Assembly (NCBI RefSeq): GCF_000383955.1
Contig: NZ_KB913013.1
Location: 3,305,694 to 3,369,693, forward strand
Direction of reading: 5' to 3'
Source of the DNA: Rudanella lutea DSM 19387
GTDB lineage: Bacteria; Bacteroidota; Bacteroidia; Cytophagales; Spirosomataceae
Length of the DNA: 64,000 nucleotides
Position numbers and translations under genes: made by a program. Of the stretch, positions 26,678 to 34,344 are shown one piece after another. A model generated the notes under the pieces. That model made no database searches. It was not told where the DNA came from and saw nothing but the letters and a program-made list of their open reading frames with translations. Numbering within the stretch: position 1 is the stretch's first letter; each line of letters begins with the position of its first letter.

Positions 26678-29038
26678 ATGACAGTATTAACTGAATCGTT
26701 TTGGCTCTGGCAGTTTTTGGGTCGTTTGCACCCACTGATCGTCCATTTCCCGGTGAGCCTGCTGCTGATCGCCTGGCTGCTCGAAGGCGTCGGCTGGTAC
26801 CGTAAATCGGCCGAGTGGCAGTCGGGTGTGAAAGCGCTGGTCTGGATTGGGGCGATTAGTTCGGTGGTGGCCGCCGTACTGGGGCTTGTACTCATTAATC
26901 AGGACGACTACGGTGGCGACACCGTGGTCGTCCACCAATGGTCGGGCCTGGCCACTATGGCATTGGCCGTACTTGCCCTGCTGGCCCTCCGCGCCCGGCG
27001 TACCGACCTGTTTCGGGGGTTGCTCACCGCAAGCGTGGTGGGAGTTACAGTGGCTGGCCATTACGGAGCGATGCTCACCCACGGCGATGATTTTCTGACG
27101 AGCGTATTGCCCGAGACCCGCGAAATGGCCCCCGTGGCCGAAGGTGGGTCGCGGTTTGCGCTCAACACCAGCTCAACCACCCCGCTCGACGATAAGCAGG
27201 TGAGTGAGCTGAACCTCGAAGTGCGCTCCATTCTGGCGCATAATTGCTACAGTTGCCACGGCTCCTCGAAAGTGAAAGGTGAGCTGCGCCTTGACAAGAA
27301 GGAGTTTATCATGAAGGGGGGCGAAAGTGGCCCGATTCTGGTGCCGGGCCATCCTGAAGACAGCGACATCATCCGCCGGGTGAAACTGCCCGCCGGTCAC
27401 GACGACGCCATGCCGACCAAAGGCAAGCGACTGACCGAGCAGGACATTGCTGTGCTTGAGTTCTGGATCAAACAGGGTGCGCCCTGGCCGAGTGGCCCCG
27501 AAAAGAGCTTGTATCGCGTGGCCGAGTTAGCCCCCCGGATGCCCGCTTTGCCACCGGCCGCACCGGGGCTCGAAAACCCTATCGACCGGTTTGTGAACGT
27601 GTATTTCGCGAAGAACAAGCTCAACTGGAAACCCGCAGTCGACGACCGGACGTACATGCGCCGGGTGTACCTCGATGTGGTGGGCTTGCTCCCGACGCCC
27701 GATCAGCTCAAAACATTTGTGGCCGATACCGCAGCTAACAAGCGGGCGGTGCTGGTGCAAAAACTGCTGGCCCGAAACGTCGATTACGCGCAGCATTGGC
27801 TTACTTTCTGGAACGACGCCCTCCGTAATGATTACACCGGTACGGGCTACATCACCAAAGGCCGGTTTGATATTACAACCTGGCTCTACACCTCGCTGAA
27901 GACCAATAAGCCGTACAATCAGTTTGTGCGCGAGCTGATCAATCCAGGTAAAGAGTCGGAAGGGTTTATCAAGGGGATCAAATGGCGGGGCACGATCAAT
28001 TCGAGCCAAAGCACCGAAATGCAGGCGGCTCAGAATGTATCGCAGGTGCTGCTGGGTCTGAACCTGAAGTGTGCATCGTGCCACGATAGTTTTATCAGCG
28101 ACTGGAAACTGGCCGATGCCTATGCCTTTGCCAACATCTTTGCCGATACCACTCTCGAAATTCACCGCTGCGACAAACCCACCGGGCAGATGGCGGGCAC
28201 CAAAATCATTTTCGAGGAACTGGGCTCTATCAACGGCAAAGCACCCACCAAAGAGCGACTCCGCGAACTGGCCGAATTTATGGTGCAACCCAAAAATGGA
28301 CGCTTGTACCGCACGGTGGTGAACCGGGTGTGGGCACAGGTGATGGGCCGGGGCATTATCGAACCCGTCGATATGATGGACAATGTGCCCTGGAGCGAAG
28401 ACCTGCTCGACTGGCTGGCGGCCGATTTTGCGGCCAATGGTTACGACCTCAAACGATTACTGGGGCAGATTCTGACCTCACGGGCGTACCAGCTTCCGTC
28501 GGTGGGGCTGAAAGAAGCCGATCAGATTGTCTCGCCGAAATTCGTGTTTCAGGGTATGGTGCGTCGGCGGCTATCGGCCGAGCAGTTTGCCGATGCCGTC
28601 AGTCTGGCGTTTAGCCCGATTTACGCCGACACGTCGATTGTGGAAGAGCAGTTTCCGAAGAAGCTGAAAGCCGAAATGCCGTTTCCCAGGGCGTCGCTCG
28701 TGAAAAACGACCCATTTTTAACCGCGTTGGGTCGGCCCAACCGCGAAACTGTCAGTACGAGCCGGGCTTCGCAGGCCAACCTGTTGCAGGCCCTTGAGCT
28801 GACCAACGGCGAAAAGTTCAACGAAGCCCTCAAGCGGGGGGCATTGCAGTGGCGGGCCCTGTACCCTACGTCTGATGTACTCGTGCGTAACCTGTACTGG
28901 AAGGCCCTCGGCCGCGAACCCAAACCGCAGGAGCTGGCCGTGGCCCAAAAGATACTGGGCAAAACGCCCACCACCGATGGTATTCAGGATCTGGTTTGGG
29001 CGATTAGCCTGCATCCCGAATTTCAACTGATTTACTGA
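26678..29038 (+). CDS. Membrane (DUF2231-like) / cytochrome c / DUF1549-DUF1553 fusion
   Basis: A 786-aa protein. The N-terminus (1-145) has four hydrophobic helices with conserved histidines His18, His23, His86, His128 and His135 (LHPLIVHFP, HQWSG, GHYGAMLTHGDDF), resembling DUF2231 membrane domains. A planctomycete-type cytochrome c follows, with CYSCH at 190-194 and a probable Met245 ligand, then DUF1549 (about 300-500), which includes a second heme-like motif CASCH at 465-469, and DUF1553 to the C-terminus. The histidines could bind heme b and pass electrons between quinone and the periplasmic heme (inference). The whole family lacks an assigned reaction. Third gene of the SusCD operon. 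Confidence 0.85.
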   Translation: MTVLTESFWLWQFLGRLHPLIVHFPVSLLLIAWLLEGVGWYRKSAEWQSGVKALVWIGAISSVVAAVLGLVLINQDDYGGDTVVVHQWSGLATMALAVLALLALRARRTDLFRGLLTASVVGVTVAGHYGAMLTHGDDFLTSVLPETREMAPVAEGGSRFALNTSSTTPLDDKQVSELNLEVRSILAHNCYSCHGSSKVKGELRLDKKEFIMKGGESGPILVPGHPEDSDIIRRVKLPAGHDDAMPTKGKRLTEQDIAVLEFWIKQGAPWPSGPEKSLYRVAELAPRMPALPPAAPGLENPIDRFVNVYFAKNKLNWKPAVDDRTYMRRVYLDVVGLLPTPDQLKTFVADTAANKRAVLVQKLLARNVDYAQHWLTFWNDALRNDYTGTGYITKGRFDITTWLYTSLKTNKPYNQFVRELINPGKESEGFIKGIKWRGTINSSQSTEMQAAQNVSQVLLGLNLKCASCHDSFISDWKLADAYAFANIFADTTLEIHRCDKPTGQMAGTKIIFEELGSINGKAPTKERLRELAEFMVQPKNGRLYRTVVNRVWAQVMGRGIIEPVDMMDNVPWSEDLLDWLAADFAANGYDLKRLLGQILTSRAYQLPSVGLKEADQIVSPKFVFQGMVRRRLSAEQFADAVSLAFSPIYADTSIVEEQFPKKLKAEMPFPRASLVKNDPFLTALGRPNRETVSTSRASQANLLQALELTNGEKFNEALKRGALQWRALYPTSDVLVRNLYWKALGREPKPQELAVAQKILGKTPTTDGIQDLVWAISLHPEFQLIY

Positions 29039-29039
29039 T

Positions 29040-29072
29040 GGCTGGCACGCGGATGCGATCTGCGTGCCAGCC
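29040..29072 (+). repeat. Intercistronic perfect hairpin
   Basis: An 11-bp perfect inverted repeat (GGCTGGCACGC / GCGTGCCAGCC) with an 11-nt loop sits between the stop codon at 29038 and the DUF1501 ATG at 29089. There is no T run. Within an otherwise tightly packed operon it could set differential mRNA stability. Confidence 0.7.
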
Positions 29073-29088
29073 TTACCTCGATACAACC

Positions 29089-30525
29089 ATGAAAAATACC
29101 TGGAACAGACGGGAGTTTCTGCAAAAAACAAGCGCGGCAACCTTAGCCGCTATGGCGGCTGGTGCACCCGTTTCGAGTCTGCTGTCGGGGTGTGGCCGTA
29201 GCCGTAAACCCGGCGAAACTAATGGTACCGCCGACACGGTTATTCTGCTCTGGATGGCCGGCGGCATGGCCCATACCGAAACCTTCGACCCCAAACGGTA
29301 CACGCCTTTTTCGAAAGGTATGGAAGGCAACCGGGTCTTGAGCACCTTTAAACCGGTCCCGACCGTGCTCGACGGCATTCATTTTTCCGAAGGGCTACAG
29401 CAAATCGGGAAGGTGATGGACAAGGGCACGCTCATCCGTTCGTACGTAGCGGCCGATTTGGGCCATATTCTGCACTCGCGCCATCAGTACCACTGGCACA
29501 CCTGCTACGAGCCTCCCCAAACCGTAGCGGCTCCGCATATCGGCTCCTGGATTGCCAAAGAGCTGGGCCCCAAAAACCCGGTGATTCCGGCTTTTATTGA
29601 TATTGGACAGCGGTTTACCGTGGGTGAGGCCGAAGAACTGAAGGCGTTTCATACGGCCGGTTTTCTGGGCAATGAGTTCGGCCCGTTTTTTATTCCTGAC
29701 CCCACGCAGGGCCTTGAGAGTGTGCGGCCGCCCGTTGGGATGGATGCCAAACGATTTGAGCGCCGGAATCAGCTCTATAACGAACTCATCAGCAAAGGAC
29801 CGATGGGCGAGTTTGGTAGCGACTACCAGAAAGAATCCTTGCGCCGGTCGATGGAACAGGCGTACCAACTGCTCAACTCGCCCGAAGCCAGGGCCTTTGA
29901 TCTGAGCAAGGAACCCAAAGCCAGCTACGACATCTACAACACGGGTAAGTTTGGGCTGGGTTGCCTGCTCGCCCGCCGACTGACTGAGCAGGGGGCTCGG
30001 TTTATCAGCGTCACCACGGAGTATGAGCCGTTTATGGGGTGGGATACGCACGAAAACGGCCACACGCGGCTTGAGGAGATGAAGCGGCAGATCGACGCGC
30101 CCATTGCCCAACTGATTAAAGACCTCGACAAAACCGGCCACCTCGACCGCACACTCATCATTCTGGCGAGTGAGTTTAGCCGCGATATGATGGTCGAAGG
30201 CCGCCCCGACGCCAAGGTGCAGGAACAGGTGCCGCAGCCCGATATTCTGTCGGATCTGAAGTTTTACGGGATGCACCGCCACTTTACCGACGGCTGCTCG
30301 ATTCTGATGTTTGGCGGAGGTATCAAGAAAGGATTCGTGTACGGCAAAACCGCCGACGAACGCCCCTGCAAGACGATCGAAAACCCGGTTCGGATCGACG
30401 GCATTCACCAGACCATTTATCACGCGCTCGGCATTGCCCCCGATACGCATTACGACGTGGAGAAACGGCCGTTTTACACCACACCCGACGGATTGGGTAA
30501 ACCCGTGCTCGATTTACTCGCTTAA
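29089..30525 (+). CDS. DUF1501 protein 1 (Tat-exported lipoprotein)
   Basis: A 478-aa member of the DUF1501 family, an alkaline-phosphatase/sulfatase-superfamily fold of unknown activity. The ATG at 29089 gives a twin-arginine signal (NRREFLQK) followed by a lipobox-like LLSGC, so it is probably a folded, Tat-exported lipoprotein. The reading frame is open upstream to 29038, but those codons cover the hairpin and lack a signal. Typical DUF1501 text includes WMAGGMAHTETFDPK, SRHQYHWHT, FISVTTEYEPFMGWDTHENG, IILASEFSR and MFGGGIKKGFVYG. It pairs with the DUF1549/DUF1553 genes on both sides. Confidence 0.9.
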   Translation: MKNTWNRREFLQKTSAATLAAMAAGAPVSSLLSGCGRSRKPGETNGTADTVILLWMAGGMAHTETFDPKRYTPFSKGMEGNRVLSTFKPVPTVLDGIHFSEGLQQIGKVMDKGTLIRSYVAADLGHILHSRHQYHWHTCYEPPQTVAAPHIGSWIAKELGPKNPVIPAFIDIGQRFTVGEAEELKAFHTAGFLGNEFGPFFIPDPTQGLESVRPPVGMDAKRFERRNQLYNELISKGPMGEFGSDYQKESLRRSMEQAYQLLNSPEARAFDLSKEPKASYDIYNTGKFGLGCLLARRLTEQGARFISVTTEYEPFMGWDTHENGHTRLEEMKRQIDAPIAQLIKDLDKTGHLDRTLIILASEFSRDMMVEGRPDAKVQEQVPQPDILSDLKFYGMHRHFTDGCSILMFGGGIKKGFVYGKTADERPCKTIENPVRIDGIHQTIYHALGIAPDTHYDVEKRPFYTTPDGLGKPVLDLLA

Positions 30526-30535
30526 CCGTTGACGT

Positions 30536-32860
30536 ATGCAAAAGGGCTTTTTTTTCGTACTGAGCGTCGTATTGGTGGCCGGGTTGGCCTGGTACAATCA
30601 GGCGTGCACAAACAGTTCGGCGGGGAGTAGCAGCCCCGATCAGATTCCGGAGCGAATCAGCTACAACTTCGATATTCGGCCGATTCTGTCGGACAAATGC
30701 CTGGCCTGCCACGGACCCGACGCCAACAAACGGGAGGCTGGCCTGCGGCTCGACATTGCCGAGAATGCGTATGCCGCCCTGAAAGAAAACCCGGCGGCCC
30801 ACGCGCTCGTACCCGGCCGACCGGAGCTGTCGGAGGTGTACCTGCGCATTACATCCGACGATACGGCCACGGTGATGCCCCCGCCCTCGTCGAACCTGAA
30901 ACTGACACAGCGCGAGATTCGGCTCATTGAGGCCTGGATTAAGCAAGGTGCGCCCTACGAAAAACACTGGTCGTTTGTGGCTCCGCGCAAGCCTGCCCGC
31001 CCGATGGTGAGCCAAACGAACTGGCCCCGCAACGAAATCGACTACTTTATTCTGCAAAAGCAGGAACAAAAAGGCCTCAAGCCAAACGAGGAAGCCGACA
31101 AGGAGCACCTGCTTCGCCGGCTGAGCCTCGACCTGACGGGTCTGCCCCCCTCTCTCGAACAAATGGACCGGTTTCTGGCCGATGCCTCGCCCAAAGCCTA
31201 CGAAACCATGGTAGACCAATTGCTCAAAAGCCCGGCCTACGGCGAAAAAATGGCCCTGCATTGGCTCGACCTGGCTCGCTATGCCGACTCGCACGGGTAC
31301 CAGGACGACGGCTACCGGACGCAGTGGCCCTGGCGTGATTGGGTGATTCACGCCTTCAACAAAAATATGCGGTACAATGATTTTGTGACCTGGCAACTGG
31401 CGGGTGATTTGCTGCCCGGCAGCAACAAAGAGCAACTGCTGGCTACGGGGTTCAACCGCAACCACAAAATCACCGAAGAGGGGGGCGTGATCCCCGAAGA
31501 GTACCGGATTATGTACGTCACCGACCGTAACGATCTCTTTGGTAAGGGCCTGCTGGGGGTTACGCTCGAATGCGCCCATTGCCACGACCATAAATACGAC
31601 CCGTTCTCCCAGAAAGAGTACTACCGGCTTTTTGCGTTTTTCAACAACGTCAGTGAGGTAGGTATCGAGTCGGTGATTGGTGGCCCCGATACCTACGCCA
31701 AAAAGCCCCTGATGGAAATCAGTAACGATGATGTGAAGGGAATTCTGTCGTTCGTGAACAAGCGCGATACCAACCGGCTCATTGTCTCGGTCATGGGTGA
31801 CCTCGACACCACCCGCAAGACCTACGTACTCAAGCGTGGTGCTTACGACGACCCCGGCGAAGAGGTACAGCCCGGTACGCCCACCGCCATTTTGCCGTTC
31901 GATCCGAGTTACCCCAAAAATCGGCTTGGCCTGGCCAAATGGCTGTTCGACCGCCGGAATCCGCTTACGGCGCGGGTGTACGTCAACCTGTTGTGGCAGG
32001 AGTTTTTCGGGAAAGGCATTGTGAAGACCTCCGGCGACTTTGGCATGCAGGGCGAACTGCCCTCGCACCCCCAACTGCTCGACTGGCTGGCCGTTGATTT
32101 TATGGAACACGGCTGGGACATAAAGCGGCTGGTGCGGCAAATGGTGACCTCGGCCACGTACCGGCAGTCGGCGGTGGTGACGCCCGAAAAACTGGCCACC
32201 GACCCCGACAATATCCTGCTGGCCCGCGGGCCGCGCTACCGGATTCATGCCGAGTTTGTGCGCGATCTGGTGCTGAGCAGCAGCGGCTTGCTCAACCCCA
32301 CGGTTGGCGGGCCGAGTGTGAAGCCTTACCAGCCTGCGGGCCTGTGGGAGGGCGCAACCTCAGGGCGAGGCCTATTGTCGATGTACGTGCAGGACCACGG
32401 TCCGAGCCTGTACCGTCGGGGGATGTACACACTCATAAAGCGCACGGTGCCTCCGCCCGCTATGGCTATTTTCGATGCCAGTAACCGGGATCTGTGCGAA
32501 ACCAAACGGCTTAAAACCAACACCCCCTTGCAGGCCCTGGTCATGATGAACGACCCGGCTGTGCTCGAAGCCTCGCGGGTGCTGGCGGCCCGGCTTTTGC
32601 AGGAGCGGGGCGATGTGCCGGGTAAAATCGGTAAAGCGTTTCGGCTGATTGTAAGCCGGAAGCCGACGGAGCAGGAACTCGGTATTCTGCACGATTACTA
32701 CGAAAATGCCCGGAAAAAACTCACCAAAACGGGCGTCGATAAGGCGTTGGCCGTGGGTGAGTACCCGATTCCGGCGGGCCTCGACCGCACGCAACTGGCG
32801 GCTCTGATGCGCGTAGTCACTACGATTTACAACCTGGAGGAAACTATTACCAAGTCCTGA
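30536..32860 (+). CDS. Cytochrome c / DUF1549-DUF1553 protein
   Basis: A 774-aa exported protein. Its N-terminal hydrophobic segment ends at Cys24 (NQAC, a weak lipobox). The planctomycete cytochrome c domain has CLACH at 55-59 and a likely Met114 ligand (TVMPPP). DUF1549 follows (about 155-370; DLTGLPPSLEQM, HWLDLARYADSHGYQDD) with a second heme-like motif CAHCHDHKYDPF at 346-357, and DUF1553 (about 465-720; NRLGLAKWLFDRRNPLTAR). Unlike the paralogue at 26678-29038 it has no N-terminal membrane module. It is 10 bp after DUF1501-1 and 5 bp before DUF1501-2. Confidence 0.92.
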   Translation: MQKGFFFVLSVVLVAGLAWYNQACTNSSAGSSSPDQIPERISYNFDIRPILSDKCLACHGPDANKREAGLRLDIAENAYAALKENPAAHALVPGRPELSEVYLRITSDDTATVMPPPSSNLKLTQREIRLIEAWIKQGAPYEKHWSFVAPRKPARPMVSQTNWPRNEIDYFILQKQEQKGLKPNEEADKEHLLRRLSLDLTGLPPSLEQMDRFLADASPKAYETMVDQLLKSPAYGEKMALHWLDLARYADSHGYQDDGYRTQWPWRDWVIHAFNKNMRYNDFVTWQLAGDLLPGSNKEQLLATGFNRNHKITEEGGVIPEEYRIMYVTDRNDLFGKGLLGVTLECAHCHDHKYDPFSQKEYYRLFAFFNNVSEVGIESVIGGPDTYAKKPLMEISNDDVKGILSFVNKRDTNRLIVSVMGDLDTTRKTYVLKRGAYDDPGEEVQPGTPTAILPFDPSYPKNRLGLAKWLFDRRNPLTARVYVNLLWQEFFGKGIVKTSGDFGMQGELPSHPQLLDWLAVDFMEHGWDIKRLVRQMVTSATYRQSAVVTPEKLATDPDNILLARGPRYRIHAEFVRDLVLSSSGLLNPTVGGPSVKPYQPAGLWEGATSGRGLLSMYVQDHGPSLYRRGMYTLIKRTVPPPAMAIFDASNRDLCETKRLKTNTPLQALVMMNDPAVLEASRVLAARLLQERGDVPGKIGKAFRLIVSRKPTEQELGILHDYYENARKKLTKTGVDKALAVGEYPIPAGLDRTQLAALMRVVTTIYNLEETITKS

Positions 32861-32865
32861 CGGCT

Positions 32866-34320
32866 ATGGAAAACGAAATTCTCGAACACGGCTTTAATTT
32901 CAACCGGCGTCGCTTTTTGTCGCGGCTTAGTCTGGGGTTGGGGAGTGCAGCTTTGGGATCATTGCTCATTCCAGATTTGTTTGGTGGCTCCGGCTCCGAC
33001 GACGAAACCCTGCCTGTAGGCGTGCCGCATTTTGCTCCCAAGGCCAAACGGGTGATTTACCTGTTTCAGAACGGCGCGCCTTCGCAGCAGGAGCTTTTCG
33101 ATTACAAGCCCAAACTCCGCGAAATGACCGGACAGGAGTTGCCGCCCTCGGTGCGGGGCAAGCAGCGGCTCACGGGTATGACCGCCAACCAGAAAGAGTT
33201 TCCGATGGTGGGTTCGTTTGTCGATTTCAACCAATACGGCCAATCGCGGGCGTGGGTGAGCGACCTGTTTCCGTATACGGCCAAAATTGTCGACGATCTG
33301 TGCATCATCAGGTCGATGTACACCGAGGCCATCAACCACGACCCGGCGCTCACGTTTTTGCAGACGGGCTCGCAGCAGGGCAACCGCCCCAGCATGGGCT
33401 CGTGGCTGAGTTACGGGCTGGGCAACGAAAACAAAAACCTGCCCAACTTTACGGTACTGCTTTCGCGCGGCATCGGCAACGGGCAGGGGGTCTACTCCAA
33501 ACTCTGGTCCAACGGGTTTCTGGATTCTATTCATCAGGGCGTACAGTTCAGCAAAGGCGAAGACCCGGTGCTGTACCTCCGCGACCCCGACGGTATGTCG
33601 CGCGAGGAACGCCGGGCCATGCTCGACAATCTGGCCCAGCTGAACGACCTGTCGTATCAGTCGTTTGGCGATCCCGAAATTATGGCCAAAGTGAAGCAGT
33701 ACGAGATGGCGTACCGCATGCAAACGGCCGTGCCCGAGGTGATGGACTTGTCGAAGGAGTCGGACGATATTATCAAGCTCTACGGGCCCGACTGTCTGGT
33801 GCCGGGTACGTTTGCGGCCAACTGTTTGCTGGCCCGCAAGCTGTCGGAAAACGGCGTCCGGTTTGTACAGCTTTACCATCAGGGGTGGGATCAGCACGGT
33901 AACTTGCCCTTTGAAATTGCCAAACAGGCCAAAGATGTCGATCAGGCATCGGCGGCTCTGGTCACCGACCTCAAACAGCGCGGGTTACTCGACGAAACGC
34001 TCGTGATCTGGGGGGGCGAGTTTGGCCGAACCAGCTACACGCAGGGTAAGCTCACCAAAGACAACTACGGCCGCGACCATCACCCGCGCTGCTTTACCAT
34101 CTGGATGGCGGGCGGGGGCATCAAACCCGGCATGGTGTACGGTGAAACCGACGATGTGGGCTACAATATTATTCAAAACCCGGTTCACGTCCACGATTTT
34201 CAGGCCACGGTGCTCCATCAGCTTGGCCTCAATCACGAAAAACTGGTCTTCAAACATCTGGGCCGACGGTATCGGCTGACTGATGTTTCGGGAAAAGTAG
34301 TACATGACATCATTGCCTAA
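32866..34320 (+). CDS. DUF1501 protein 2 (Tat-exported)
   Basis: A 484-aa second DUF1501 protein in the operon. It carries a twin-arginine signal NRRRFLSRLSLGLGSAALG without a lipobox cysteine, so it is likely soluble periplasmic, in contrast to the first copy. Family motifs include YLFQNGAPSQQELFDYKP, DDLCIIRSMYTEAINHDPA, FVQLYHQGWDQHGNL, VIWGGEFGRTSY and GRDHHPRCFTIWMAGGGI. The DUF1501 fold resembles metal-dependent hydrolases of the sulfatase/phosphatase type, but no reaction is established. Spacing of 5 bp to the preceding gene suggests translational coupling. Confidence 0.92.
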   Translation: MENEILEHGFNFNRRRFLSRLSLGLGSAALGSLLIPDLFGGSGSDDETLPVGVPHFAPKAKRVIYLFQNGAPSQQELFDYKPKLREMTGQELPPSVRGKQRLTGMTANQKEFPMVGSFVDFNQYGQSRAWVSDLFPYTAKIVDDLCIIRSMYTEAINHDPALTFLQTGSQQGNRPSMGSWLSYGLGNENKNLPNFTVLLSRGIGNGQGVYSKLWSNGFLDSIHQGVQFSKGEDPVLYLRDPDGMSREERRAMLDNLAQLNDLSYQSFGDPEIMAKVKQYEMAYRMQTAVPEVMDLSKESDDIIKLYGPDCLVPGTFAANCLLARKLSENGVRFVQLYHQGWDQHGNLPFEIAKQAKDVDQASAALVTDLKQRGLLDETLVIWGGEFGRTSYTQGKLTKDNYGRDHHPRCFTIWMAGGGIKPGMVYGETDDVGYNIIQNPVHVHDFQATVLHQLGLNHEKLVFKHLGRRYRLTDVSGKVVHDIIA

Positions 34321-34344
34321 CCGACAGCCGTATCGCCCCCTTTT

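Noticed and set aside
30323-32248. 641-codon open frame on the minus strand
   Set aside because: Antisense to the DUF1549/DUF1553 gene, whose motifs are clear; the antisense frame shows no domain and arises from GC-rich codon structure.
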